A stretch of DNA of 64,000 bases, taken from positions 1 through 64,000 of the forward strand of contig OW818656.1 of the NCBI GenBank assembly GCA_942492965.1, read 5' to 3'. Of the stretch, positions 25,827 to 35,175 are shown in pieces (positions within the stretch are counted from its first letter, which is position 1; every line of letters begins with the position of its first letter). The stretch is from Sphingosinicella sp942492965 (GTDB taxonomy: Bacteria; Pseudomonadota; Alphaproteobacteria; Sphingomonadales; Sphingomonadaceae). Below the pieces are notes generated by a model. It had not been told where the DNA came from. It searched no databases and saw nothing but the letters and a program-made list of their open reading frames with translations. The position numbers and the translations under genes were made by a program.

Positions 25827-26522
25827 TTATCGATCCTGCTCAAGAAGAAACTGAACCACAGCTTCGGCCAGCGGCGCTGCCGACGCGGGGTTTTGGCCGG
25901 TGAGCACCAGACCATCACGTACAACGTGTTCGGCAAACGGCTCTGCGGCGCTGTAGTTGGCGCCCTGATCGCGAAGGGCAGTCTCTGCAAGAAACGGAAC
26001 GATCTTGTCGAACTCCAGCAGGCTCTCCTCAGCGTTGCTGAAGCAGGTGAGCCGACGACCGGCCGCAAGCGGGTTTCCACCCGCATCCTTTGCAGTCAGG
26101 AGCGCAACAACCCCATGGCAGACGGCTGCGACCGGTTTACCAAGCGCATGAACATCGGTGAGCAGGTTGCCAAGCTCCGCCGAGTGCGGAAAATCCCACA
26201 TCGTACCGGTCCCGCCGACGACAAAAACGGCGTCGACTTCGGCCGCAGTAATACTCCCTACCGGGTGCGATCCATCCATTTTCGCGCGGGCCTGCGGATC
26301 GGTCAGGAAGCGCTCACCCTTTGGGGTGATCCAAGGCTTTTCGAGGCTCGCGGGGTCGAGCGGCGCTGCTCCGCCCGCAGTGGATGCGATAAGGCTTTGA
26401 AAGCCGGCATCCTCGAATACGGCGTACGGCGCGGCAAGCTCCTCCAGCCAAGCGCCGGTCTTCGCTCCTGTGCTGCCCAGATCTGCGGTGGAGGTAACAA
26501 CGAACAAGACCGTCTTACGCAT
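25827..26522 (-). CDS. DJ-1/PfpI family glutamine-amidotransferase-like protein
   Basis: This 231-residue protein begins MRKTVLFVVTSTADLGSTG. It has the nucleophile-elbow region AAVCHGVVALL with the conserved Cys near residue 126 and the preceding DAVFVVGGTGTMWDFP. These mark the Hsp31/PfpI-like chaperone, glyoxalase or deglycase group. The start codon overlaps, on the opposite strand, one possible upstream start of the LuxR-type regulator, so the two genes are divergent. An alternative ATG lies 12 bp upstream. Role probably carbonyl stress or protein repair. Confidence 0.85.
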   Translation of the reverse strand: MRKTVLFVVTSTADLGSTGAKTGAWLEELAAPYAVFEDAGFQSLIASTAGGAAPLDPASLEKPWITPKGERFLTDPQARAKMDGSHPVGSITAAEVDAVFVVGGTGTMWDFPHSAELGNLLTDVHALGKPVAAVCHGVVALLTAKDAGGNPLAAGRRLTCFSNAEESLLEFDKIVPFLAETALRDQGANYSAAEPFAEHVVRDGLVLTGQNPASAAPLAEAVVQFLLEQDR

Positions 26523-26649
26523 GAGCCAACCCATCGTTTTAGAGTACCGGCAACACCATGACGCTGCCCCTGCACAGCCGCTATCCATCGAGAAGGTGGA
26601 TGGGAAACACGGGTCGGTTCGCCTAGACTGGCGCGCTCAAGGGTTCGGA

Positions 26650-29295
26650 ATGCTGATAAGGACAAAGTTGCACCCACCGCGGCAGGCGGTCGACGCCTTG
26701 CCACGACGAGCGTTGGTCGAACGACTGACAGCGCCTGCGCTGCCACCTCTCGTGATCATCAACGCCCCTGCCGGCTACGGAAAATCGACCCTTCTTTCCC
26801 AGTGTTATGCAAGCTGGAAGGCGCAGGGCATGACCGCGGCGTGGTACAGCGCCGATGACAGCCAGTACGAAAGCGACCAGTTCTTTGCCTATCTGATTGC
26901 GGCATTGCATCAGACCGGATTGCCGCTTCCGTACTCGTCCGCGGCGATCGAAGCCGGCCTACCCGGCATTGTGGGTGAGGCTGCGGCAAAGGCGGTCGTG
27001 CTTGCCCTTGAAGCCAGCGAAGAGCCGATCCGCATTGTCATAGACGATTATAATCGTGTCGCCTCGCCCTCCATCGACGCGTTCATCAATTATGTTGTCG
27101 CGCGTTTGCCCGCCCACGCCACGATCCTCGTGGCGACCCGCGGTGATCTTGGACTGGCGGTCTCAGGCTTGCGGACAAAGGGCCTTCTCTGGTCTTTCGA
27201 TCAGCGTGACCTCTCGTTCACGGAAACAGAGGCCCAAGCCTTCTTTGACAAGGCAGGGCTCTGCCCGGACCTTGGAGACATTTTGAAGCAGACCGAAGGT
27301 TGGCCGGCTGCCCTGCAACTGCTGCGCTTATGGCTGGTCGAGAATGCAGGCGAGCGCCAATTCCGCGGCTTGACCGGATGCACGGTTGATCTGGCAGACT
27401 ATCTTGCCGAACAGGTCTTTGCTGGCCTGGATGTCGAGCTCCAACGTTTTCTTCTCGTCACATCCATCGCGCGGCGGGTGAGCGCGGGACTTGCGGAAGC
27501 GTTGCTTGGGAGCGGCGACGGATACCGTATGCTGGGCCGTCTTGAGCGCATGAACCTCCTCATTACGCCGCTCGATGATCAGCGAGAATGGTACCGCTTT
27601 CATCCGCTTCTCAGCGGGTACCTCCGAGAACAGCTTCAAATCTCGCCAGGCTTCGACATTGCCGACCTGCATCGACGCGCGGCGACATGGTACGCTGAAA
27701 GGGGCGACCTTGCCGAAGCCATCTATCATGCCGGCCATCTGGATGATCCAGATGCGCCGATCGGCATCCTGGAGGCCGCCGGAGGCTGGCGGGTTGGTCT
27801 GCGCGGAGGGCTTTCACTGTTGCGCGGGCTTCAACAGGTCGGCCTCACGGAGCCGGAACGCTATCCACGTGTGTGGCTGGGTCAGGTCTATCTTGCAGGT
27901 CAGGAAGGACGCATCGCTGAAGCACGGGCCATGCTGGACCGGCTCTGGTCGCGTCTTCACGAAACCGACCGTCTGGAGCGGGACACTGCTCTCTATAGCG
28001 AACTGCTCGGCAATGAAGTGGTGACCCGCATCTACGAGGATCGGCCAATCCCGACGCATTACGTCGAGCTGATCCAGAAACAGCTGGGGGGCGGCACCCT
28101 GTCGCTGGTGGAGACTACGCTCGCCACGCATCTTCTCTGTCTCGTGCACTATGAAGCGGGTGATGAAGCCCAGTGTCGCACGTACGGCGAACAGGCGTTG
28201 CGCATGGCACGTGCAAACAGCATGGCACATGCGGAGACCTATCTTTACCAATACCTCGGCCTGTCCCAGCTGAGGCAGGGGCGCAGGCCTGAAGCGGAGA
28301 TTTTCTTCCGGCGTGCGCTTGAGCACGCTGTGCGCAACTTCGGCGAAGGGAGCCAGCCCGTGGCGAGCGCGCAGGTGCTTCTTGCGCGAACTCACTATCT
28401 CGCGGGCCGCGCCGGCGCTGCGCAGGAACTGCTACCGGCCGCGATCGCCGCGATCGAGCACGGCGAAGGCTGGTTCGATCTGTTCGAGGCCGGCTACTCC
28501 ACCCTCGCCTGGCTTGCCGCTCGGCAGCAGGATTGGCCGGCCGTCGAACAAGTCCTTGCACGTGCGGCGCGGACGATCGCAGCCAGACGCCAGCCGCGTT
28601 TGGCATGGGCCATGGAGGTGCTGCGGCTGAAGCTGGCGGTATTTTCCGGTGAACACGAGAAAGTGCAAAGCCTGGTTGTACAATTGGCAGAGCGGCGCCC
28701 TCCCGAGCGATTCGATGCTGAACTTGCGCTTGCCGCGGACATCGCGCTGCAGTCTGCGTGGCTCCTGCTCGGTGATCCCCGCTTCCAGGATTTGAGTAGT
28801 CGTGCGGTCGCGTCCGGTTCAGCGATAAGCCAAATCGAAACGCTCGTCCTGAAGGCGCGTCAGGCTGCGGATCACGGCGAACTCGTCCAGATGATCGATT
28901 CGATCCGCAGTGCAATCGGCCTTGCGGAATCCGAGGAGCTCACCGGGATTTTCGCCCAGTTTGGACCGCTGCTCCTTCCGGTGATCGAACGTTCCCGCGA
29001 AAATTTTCATCATTTCGCCCCCGAAGAGCGTACATTTCTCACGCGTCTTGGAGCGACAGTCGAGGTTCCGGCGGTGCGCGCCACGATGCCGCCCGCAGGT
29101 GAAATTGTTGTCACTCCGCGCGAGGTGGAGGTTCTGCGTGCGCTCGCCGACGGGCTCTCTAGCAAGGAGATCGCGCTACGCCTCGGTGTAGCCGAAAGCA
29201 CGATAAAAACCCACAGAATCAATCTTTACCGAAAGCTCAACGTCACGATCCGGTCAAAGGCCATAGTGGCGGGTCGTTTGCTCGGCCTCATCTGA
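26650..29295 (+). CDS. MalT-like LuxR-family transcriptional regulator (LAL)
   Basis: This 881-residue STAND-type regulator starts MLIRTKLHPP as MalT-like proteins do. The Walker A motif APAGYGKST is at about 39-47 and the Walker B-like IVIDDYNRV near 125. A long TPR-like sensor region follows, then a C-terminal LuxR HTH (TPREVEVLRALADGLSSKEI and VAESTIKTHRINLYRKL). The frame is open from 26470, but AAGGG before 26650 and the family start favour the shorter form. It lies upstream of a TonB receptor and Rieske oxygenase that it may activate. Confidence 0.9.
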   Translation: MLIRTKLHPPRQAVDALPRRALVERLTAPALPPLVIINAPAGYGKSTLLSQCYASWKAQGMTAAWYSADDSQYESDQFFAYLIAALHQTGLPLPYSSAAIEAGLPGIVGEAAAKAVVLALEASEEPIRIVIDDYNRVASPSIDAFINYVVARLPAHATILVATRGDLGLAVSGLRTKGLLWSFDQRDLSFTETEAQAFFDKAGLCPDLGDILKQTEGWPAALQLLRLWLVENAGERQFRGLTGCTVDLADYLAEQVFAGLDVELQRFLLVTSIARRVSAGLAEALLGSGDGYRMLGRLERMNLLITPLDDQREWYRFHPLLSGYLREQLQISPGFDIADLHRRAATWYAERGDLAEAIYHAGHLDDPDAPIGILEAAGGWRVGLRGGLSLLRGLQQVGLTEPERYPRVWLGQVYLAGQEGRIAEARAMLDRLWSRLHETDRLERDTALYSELLGNEVVTRIYEDRPIPTHYVELIQKQLGGGTLSLVETTLATHLLCLVHYEAGDEAQCRTYGEQALRMARANSMAHAETYLYQYLGLSQLRQGRRPEAEIFFRRALEHAVRNFGEGSQPVASAQVLLARTHYLAGRAGAAQELLPAAIAAIEHGEGWFDLFEAGYSTLAWLAARQQDWPAVEQVLARAARTIAARRQPRLAWAMEVLRLKLAVFSGEHEKVQSLVVQLAERRPPERFDAELALAADIALQSAWLLLGDPRFQDLSSRAVASGSAISQIETLVLKARQAADHGELVQMIDSIRSAIGLAESEELTGIFAQFGPLLLPVIERSRENFHHFAPEERTFLTRLGATVEVPAVRATMPPAGEIVVTPREVEVLRALADGLSSKEIALRLGVAESTIKTHRINLYRKLNVTIRSKAIVAGRLLGLI

Positions 29296-29297
29296 GT

Positions 29298-29316
29298 CTC
29301 CACCCGCCGGGTGGAG
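29298..29316 (+). terminator. hairpin after the LuxR gene
   Basis: CTCCACCC and GGGTGGAG with a 3-nt loop start two bases after the stop codon. There is no U-run, so termination strength is uncertain. Confidence 0.45.
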
Positions 29317-29451
29317 TGCGGCCACCCCCCAACATTGATACGATCCACCTTTTCTACCGATAGCGTGCGGGGCGCTGTGGAACGTAGCGTGCAGGCCAAG
29401 CTAGGGTCCGAAGAGAGGCCCATACAGAACCGGAATAGGAGGGGGTACTCG

Positions 29452-31524
29452 ATGTCCATTCGCACCATGTCTTATATGGCCGCAGCAAGTCTTTCAGCGC
29501 TGGCGGCCGCATCACCTGCCATTGCCCAGGAACAAGGTGATCAGATCGACGAGACTGTTGTCGTAACGGCGCGCGCACGTGCGGAAAACGTGCAGAAGGT
29601 ACCGGACTCGATCTCGGTCCTCGGCGCAGATACGATTGAAGCCGCCGGCATACGTTCGGTGGACGACGCAACGATCTTCATTCCCAACTTTTCGCTTGTC
29701 GATGCGCAGGACGCGGGAACGGTTGCGCTCACCATCCGCGGTATCGGGCAAGTGCGCAACGGCGAGGCGCCCGTCGCCATTGTCGTTGACGGCGTCCAGC
29801 TGAACTCTCCGGACATGATCAAACAGTCGCTGTTCGATGTCGAGCGCATCGAGGTGCTAAAAGGGCCACAAGGCGCGCTCTATGGACGGAACGCCATTGG
29901 CGGCGCGATCAACATTACGACGAAGGCACCGGATAACGAACTCGGCGGACGCGTGTCCGCGGAATACGCCAACGGCGACGATATATCGATCGGGGGCGCC
30001 ATCAGCGGCGCGATCGTTCCTGATGTCTTGCGTTTCCGGATTGCGGCCGACTATCGCGATTTTGGAGGCGTTCTCAGCAATGTTACGCTGGACCGCAAGG
30101 TGGACTTCATCGAGGACTTCAACCTGCGCGCGCGCCTCATTTTCACGCCGGCCGAAAATTTGACAATCGATCTTCGAGGCACCCACGCGCGCCTTGATGG
30201 CGGTGCATCATGGTATATTCCGCTTCCGGACAACGATCCGAATAATACGAATGTGCCCATCGTCGCCGACGTTCTTGGCCACAGCAGCCGGGACTTCGAT
30301 GATGCGGCATTGAAGGTCGAGTACGACTTTGGCGCCCTCACATTTTCCTCGATCACCGCCTACGCCAATACCGATCTCGACCTTGACGAAGATCTGGACT
30401 GGACCTCTGCCGCAATCCTCGGTGTCTATCAGCGCCGTCAGCTCGAAACGCTGACACAAGAATTTCGGCTGACGTCGCCGTCATCGCAGCGCCTGCGCTG
30501 GACGGCAGGCGCTTTCTATCTTGATGGCACACGCAAGATCGACAGCATTTTCCTCCTGTCGCCTGATGCCACGGCAAGCGGCCTGCCTCTTTCGGACTAT
30601 TTCCCGATCCCGATCGCCCGCACGACGGAAGACATGAAGACTCATGCCATCTACGCACAGATCAACTATGATCTTACGGATGCGATCGAACTGACCGCCG
30701 CACTGCGCTATGACCATGACAAGCGAACCCAGGCGGATCGCCTTGGAACCACGGATGACCGCAGCGCCTCGTTCGATTCATGGCAACCAAAACTGTCGCT
30801 CAATTACAAGCTGAATAGCGACAGCATTGTCTACGCAACGCTCGCAAAGGGATTCCGGTCCGGCGGTTTCAATGCGCCCAATGGCGCCTTCCCGCTTGTT
30901 TACAAGCCGGAAACAACGAAGGGCTTTGAAATTGGCACCAAGAACACCTGGCTCGACGGGCGCCTGACGTTCAATGCTGCCGCATTTTACAATCGCTTCG
31001 AAAACCAGCAGGTCTTCATACTGAAGCTGGCGAACCAAGGCCTTGTCAACGTCGCGAAGACGGACATTTGGGGCCTCGAGATCGACAGCCGTTTCAAAGC
31101 CTCTGAGCACATTGAAATTGGTGCCTCGCTTGGGCTGCTTGATACCAAAGTCAAAGATTTCGATGGGACCAGCCTCTACCGAGGAAACAAGGTTCCGCTT
31201 ACCTACAGCTGGTCCTACACGGCATGGGGACAAATCACCCAGCCGATCGGAGATGCAGAGCTCATCTTGCGCGCCGACTACACCGGCAAGGGCGGAAACT
31301 ACTGGCACATCGACAATCTCGACAAGCAGGACGATGTGCACCTCGTCAATGCCCGTCTGACGCTCGACTTCGGTTCCTATTCGCTTGCCCTCTTCGCCAA
31401 GAATCTCTTCAACGTCGACTATACCGAAGAATTCTTCTCGAAGGACTTCTCAGGCGGCGGGACCGACATTCGCTACCCCGGTTCGCCGCGCCGTTACGGC
31501 ATCGCCGCAACCCTGAAATTCTGA
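29452..31524 (+). CDS. TonB-dependent receptor upstream of Rieske oxygenase
   Basis: This is a 690-residue receptor. The ATG at 29452 has AGGAGGGGG upstream, and the signal peptide ends around AAASPAIAQE. The TonB box ETVVVTA is near residue 34, with plug motif VLKGPQGALYGRNAIGG. The barrel ends YGIAATLKF with terminal Phe. It lies 11 bp before the Rieske oxygenase gene, so the pair is an import-and-oxidise unit. The ligand is probably a compound attacked by that oxygenase. Confidence 0.93.
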   Translation: MSIRTMSYMAAASLSALAAASPAIAQEQGDQIDETVVVTARARAENVQKVPDSISVLGADTIEAAGIRSVDDATIFIPNFSLVDAQDAGTVALTIRGIGQVRNGEAPVAIVVDGVQLNSPDMIKQSLFDVERIEVLKGPQGALYGRNAIGGAINITTKAPDNELGGRVSAEYANGDDISIGGAISGAIVPDVLRFRIAADYRDFGGVLSNVTLDRKVDFIEDFNLRARLIFTPAENLTIDLRGTHARLDGGASWYIPLPDNDPNNTNVPIVADVLGHSSRDFDDAALKVEYDFGALTFSSITAYANTDLDLDEDLDWTSAAILGVYQRRQLETLTQEFRLTSPSSQRLRWTAGAFYLDGTRKIDSIFLLSPDATASGLPLSDYFPIPIARTTEDMKTHAIYAQINYDLTDAIELTAALRYDHDKRTQADRLGTTDDRSASFDSWQPKLSLNYKLNSDSIVYATLAKGFRSGGFNAPNGAFPLVYKPETTKGFEIGTKNTWLDGRLTFNAAAFYNRFENQQVFILKLANQGLVNVAKTDIWGLEIDSRFKASEHIEIGASLGLLDTKVKDFDGTSLYRGNKVPLTYSWSYTAWGQITQPIGDAELILRADYTGKGGNYWHIDNLDKQDDVHLVNARLTLDFGSYSLALFAKNLFNVDYTEEFFSKDFSGGGTDIRYPGSPRRYGIAATLKF

Positions 31525-31535
31525 GGACGCTACTC

Positions 31536-32591
31536 ATGACGCACGACACCTACGATCTCGATCGCTTCATGCACGGCGATCTTGGCACGGATATCACCAT
31601 AGATCGGCGGCGACATGGCCGCGGGGTGGCTTACGAAGGCGACAACGGTGTGTTCACACAAACCTGGTGGCCAATCTGCCGGTCATCCGATTTGGCGCAG
31701 GGTCAGGTAATCGGCCGGAACTTTCTTGACGGGCGCGTTGCCATATTCCGGGGCGCGGATGGAACGCCGAACGTGGTGAGCGCTTATTGCCCCCACAACG
31801 GTGCCGATCTATCGGTGGGACGTATCGAGGAAGGTCATCTCGTCTGCGCGTTCCACGAATGGAAGTTCAATACGCACGGTCGTTGTGTCGTAACCGGAAG
31901 CGGGGATCCGGTTGTCGAGGGCATGAAGGTATTTCGTTATCCCACGCAGGAACGTTTCGGGCTTGTCTGGGCTTTCAATGGCGAGGAGCCGCTCTTCGAC
32001 CTGCCCAAACTGGAATTTCCTGACGACGAGCTCGTGTTCCACGAAGAGCTTCCAATCATCGATCTTCTTGTCGACCCCTGGGTCTTCATGTGCAACACGT
32101 CTGACATCAACCATATCACCTGTGTGCACAAACTTAAGATCGAAACAGAGGATCCGGCATCGGGGATCCAGTATTCTGACTTCGGCTACAGCTACGATCT
32201 GCGCGGCCGGCTTGAAGACGCAGATGATGTCATCGAATACAAGCTCGGCATTGCCGGATCCAACATCTATTTTCAGACGGGAACTGCAGGCGGGCACTGG
32301 TTCGCCTTCCTCTATCCCTGCGGTCTTCACCGCCCCGGGACGCTGCGCAGCTATGTCGTGATCGCCACGCGCAAATCGAACGGAACACCGGAGGACGATG
32401 CACGTGCACGTGCCGCACTCGATTATGGCATGGCGCTTGAGAAACTGGTCGTCAGTCAGGACCGTGACATCCTCAACACGATCCGCTTCAGTCGCGGTAT
32501 GTTCACACGCTCCGATCGCGCTCTTGGACGGTTTCTGGATTACCTCCAGAAGTACCCCCGCGCGCACCCAGGAAGAGATTATATTCGATAG
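31536..32591 (+). CDS. Rieske non-heme iron oxygenase, alpha subunit
   Basis: This 351-residue oxygenase has Rieske ligands Cys85 and His87 (YCPHNGADL) and Cys104 and His107 (CAFHEWKF). The mononuclear iron ligands Asp190, His193 and His198 are in SDINHITCVH. Length and the ending YPRAHPGRDYIR fit an intact monooxygenase-type alpha subunit such as the vanillate-demethylase-like group. No ferredoxin or reductase gene lies alongside, so electron partners must be elsewhere. Only a few bases separate its stop from the integrase fragment of scar C, so any further operon genes may have been lost. Confidence 0.9.
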   Translation: MTHDTYDLDRFMHGDLGTDITIDRRRHGRGVAYEGDNGVFTQTWWPICRSSDLAQGQVIGRNFLDGRVAIFRGADGTPNVVSAYCPHNGADLSVGRIEEGHLVCAFHEWKFNTHGRCVVTGSGDPVVEGMKVFRYPTQERFGLVWAFNGEEPLFDLPKLEFPDDELVFHEELPIIDLLVDPWVFMCNTSDINHITCVHKLKIETEDPASGIQYSDFGYSYDLRGRLEDADDVIEYKLGIAGSNIYFQTGTAGGHWFAFLYPCGLHRPGTLRSYVVIATRKSNGTPEDDARARAALDYGMALEKLVVSQDRDILNTIRFSRGMFTRSDRALGRFLDYLQKYPRAHPGRDYIR

Positions 32592-32597
32592 CTCTGA

Positions 32598-32762
32598 TTC
32601 GCCGAACGAGAGCGTCTTCTGCCGCCCCATGTATGCGTAATTCATGCGCCAGAGCCGCATACTGTTCGGCCTGATGAGCAGATAGAGCCCGCCGCCGTCC
32701 CCGAGCTTGTATGGCGTCTCACGCGGTTTCGCGTTGCGGATCGCCAGCGCCGAGAGTCGCAT
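32598..32762 (-). pseudogene. N-terminal fragment of a tyrosine integrase (DUF4102 type) at scar C
   Basis: From an ATG at 32762 with GAGAGG upstream, about 54 residues read MRLSALAIRNAKPRETPYKL, then a DGGGLYLLI stretch and YMGRQKTLSFG. This is the arm-binding N-terminus of P4-like island integrases. It breaks off next to the Rieske stop codon; the catalytic domain is absent. The apparent 401-residue reading frame through the area is an artefact of read-through into neighbouring DNA. Confidence 0.82.
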
Positions 32763-33075
32763 GGCACCTCTCAGGAGGGCAACGCGATACCAAGAAAAGC
32801 ACCATGAACTTGACGCGGTATGGTATCGACGAGCCCGAATTCCTGCGGACACCATAGCAGAAATAACGAAGCAAAACCAGTCACTTGGCGGACGAAAATG
32901 GACGTCCACGGACGGTCTCTGGTGCCCCGGTCGGACTCGAACTTGCCTCTGAAAGGCGCAGAAAACCAATAAATTTACATGAGTGTAAATTAACGATACC
33001 ATGACCGATACCAAGGGACTTTTTATCAGAATGGTTTGAGTCCTAAAGGCTCCAGTTCACCAACTCACATCGCCG
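32763..33075. mobile_element. integration scar C
   Basis: From the integrase start outward it contains GCGATACCAAG, GGTATGGTATCGACG, CTTGGCGGACGAAAATGG, GGTGCCCCGGTCGGACTCGA, the palindrome TTTACATGAGTGTAAA and the core at 33001-33025. The right side (GGTTTGAGTCC, then CCGATTCGTCG) matches scar E rather than A, B and D. Confidence 0.7.
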
Positions 33076-33161
33076 ATTCGTCGCCCCCCTTACATTGGGT
33101 CCTCCTTGATCATTCGATATAATCGAGTGCTGTTTCTGCGCGATAAGAATGTCTTTTATAA

Positions 33162-33184
33162 ATCAAATAATGATGATATTTGAT
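33162..33184. promoter_or_regulatory. inverted repeat upstream of the Fic gene
   Basis: ATCAAATA and TATTTGAT are separated by 7 nt and end 24 bp before the Fic start, in an AT-rich stretch. It is a candidate operator or promoter element. Confidence 0.45.
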
Positions 33185-33208
33185 CGATAGAAAGGCGTGC
33201 TATCGATC

Positions 33209-34321
33209 ATGCGTTGGAACTGGCAACAACCCGACTGGCCGAACTTCGCCTACGACGTGAAGCGCCTGAGAAGCCGTGAGGACAAGTTTCTGAAGGGCGC
33301 CGGTATCCTGGTCGGCGTCATGGCTCATCTCGATTCCGAGGATCGTCAGAACCTTTCCATCGAACTGATGGCACAGGAAGCTGTCGACAGCTCTGCCATC
33401 GAGGGCGAGATCCTCGACCGCGCGAGCGTGCAGTCGTCTGTTGCGAAGCACCTTGGAATCAAGGCCGACCATCGTCGTGCCAATGCCGCCGAGGCGGGCG
33501 CTGCAGAACTCATGGCGAACCTCTTCCACAGCTATCGCGAGCCGATCAGCGATGCCATGTTGTTCCATTGGCATGCCTTGCTCCTGAACGGCAGGCGGGA
33601 CCTCGCCGACATTGGCCGATATCGAACACATACCGATCCCATGCAGATCGTCTCGGGAGCCCTTCACGCGCCGAAGGTGCATTTCGAGGCTCCACTATCG
33701 CAAGCGGTGCCAGCCGAAATGGACGCATTCGTTGCCTGGTTCAACGATACCGGGCCAGCCGGCCCTTCACCGGCGAGCGCATTGACGCGAGCAGGTATTG
33801 CTCATCTATGGTTCGAGTCCATTCACCCCTTCGAAGATGGCAACGGGCGCATCGGCCGCGCTATTGCGGAAAAGGCCCTGGCCCAAGGGCTTGACGCGCC
33901 CGCGATCACGGCTTTCGCAGAAACCGTCCAGCGCCATCGCAAGGACTATTACACCCAGCTTCAACGAGCGAGTCTGTCCAACCGGATCGACGATTGGCTC
34001 GAATGGTTCTCTGACATCGCGCTTGCCGCCCAACAGCGCACACTTGATCGGGTTCATTTCCTCCTGGCCAAGGCGAAGCTGCTCGACCGCCTGCGCGGTC
34101 GGATCAACGCACGGCAGGAGAAGGCCCTGCTCCGAATGTTCATCGAAGGACCAGATGGATTCAGGGGCGGCTTAAGCGCGGCAAACTATCGAACGATTAC
34201 CGACGCGGCATCCGCCACAGCAACGCGCGATCTCGCACAGTTGGTGGAACAAAAGGCCCTTCTCAAGAAAGGAGAGCTGAAGCACACGAGATATTACCTG
34301 AACCTTGACGAGCGATCATAG
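33209..34321 (+). CDS. Fic family AMPylase with N-terminal inhibitory motif (DUF4172-Fic)
   Basis: This 370-residue protein has the DUF4172-like start MRWNWQQPDWPNF. A class-II inhibitory motif SSAIEG (Ser61, Glu65) lies in the Fic_N helix. The full catalytic motif HPFEDGNGRIGR is at 206-217 with His206. A helical C-terminal part looks like a winged helix (RTITDAASATATRDLAQLVE). Fic proteins transfer AMP to hydroxyls of target proteins. No separate antitoxin gene is needed or seen. A GTG 12 bp upstream is an alternative start. It sits alone between scars C and D. Confidence 0.92.
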   Translation: MRWNWQQPDWPNFAYDVKRLRSREDKFLKGAGILVGVMAHLDSEDRQNLSIELMAQEAVDSSAIEGEILDRASVQSSVAKHLGIKADHRRANAAEAGAAELMANLFHSYREPISDAMLFHWHALLLNGRRDLADIGRYRTHTDPMQIVSGALHAPKVHFEAPLSQAVPAEMDAFVAWFNDTGPAGPSPASALTRAGIAHLWFESIHPFEDGNGRIGRAIAEKALAQGLDAPAITAFAETVQRHRKDYYTQLQRASLSNRIDDWLEWFSDIALAAQQRTLDRVHFLLAKAKLLDRLRGRINARQEKALLRMFIEGPDGFRGGLSAANYRTITDAASATATRDLAQLVEQKALLKKGELKHTRYYLNLDERS

Positions 34322-34418
34322 AGTTTTGATGGCCGCTATTCTGCCACGTTAGGGTGAACAGGCCGAATCCTGTGCATTTTGGAAGTATCTAGAATTTACG
34401 ACCGGACCCATCACGACT

Positions 34419-34860
34419 TCAATTGGCTCTATCCCGACTCGCACTGGGAGACTCATACTGAGCGGCAATCTCCGCGATTCGTTGCTCCTTGATCTCTTTA
34501 CGTCTTATCTTTCCGCTCGGTGTGGTGGGGAGAGCGGAAACGCAGTGAATTACGTGAGGAAACGCGTGGCGCGCATAGCGGTCCTTGACCCATTGCTTCA
34601 GCGCCTCGCCGATTTCTGTTCCGACCTGCTCCGAAGCCAACACAATGCAGGCCTCCAGCCTTTCGCCGCGTAGCGCATCGGGAACGCCGAACACGGCGGA
34701 GGCGACAACGGCGGGATGTTCGTTGAGCGCCGCCTCCCCTCCAGCGGGCTGATGCGATAGCCGGCCATCAGGATCAGATCGTCATCGCGGGCATAAAAAT
34801 GGATATGGCCATCCGCGTCCATGCGGGCAGCGTCGCCTGTCAGCTAATATTCGCCGTCCC
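34419..34860 (-). pseudogene. C-terminal relic of an acyl/acetyl-CoA synthetase-like (AMP-binding) gene
   Basis: Two frames together read LTGDAARMDADGHIHFYARD, then ILMAGYRISPLE. After a frameshift follows HPAVVASAVFGVPDALRGE and the A10-lysine end TTPSGKIRRKEIKE. These are the hinge and C-terminal domain of ANL-superfamily ligases. There is an in-frame TAG near 34850 and a one-base deletion near 34738. The N-terminal four-fifths is missing, and scar D begins at the truncated end. Confidence 0.85.
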
Positions 34861-34861
34861 G

Positions 34862-35060
34862 GGATACCATGACCGATACCAAGGGACTTTTTCATCCCCT
34901 GGTTCGAGTTCCATCGACCTATTTGGCAGCATCCCAAAGGGCTGCTTCGATCTTGATCGCCACGTCGGTCCAAATACGGCTGGTGGAGAAAAGACCTTCT
35001 ACAGGATACGAAGTAGGTCAGTGCTGACACACGAGACAGGACACCGCAAGGGACTGACAG
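34862..35060. mobile_element. integration scar D
   Basis: The core at 34869-34916 (ATGACCGATACCAAGGGACT, CATCCCCTGGTTCGAGTTCC) and a right arm (CCCAAAGGGCTGCTTCG, GACCTTCTAC, GTCAGTGCTGACAC) match scar A. There is no left arm or integrase; the ligase relic abuts the core directly. Confidence 0.68.
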
Positions 35061-35175
35061 GACAACCCCATAGCGTTGTTATTATTGCGCTATTTCCCCA
35101 GACTGGAGCGAGAACCTACCTCGTCTGGACCTCGGGTGACTTCAGGCGCGTGCCACATCAACGTTCAGTCCGCCG

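Noticed and set aside
31809..33014. A 401-residue integrase
   Set aside because: Only about 54 residues around 32598-32762 are integrase-like; the rest is antisense of the Rieske gene and scar DNA.
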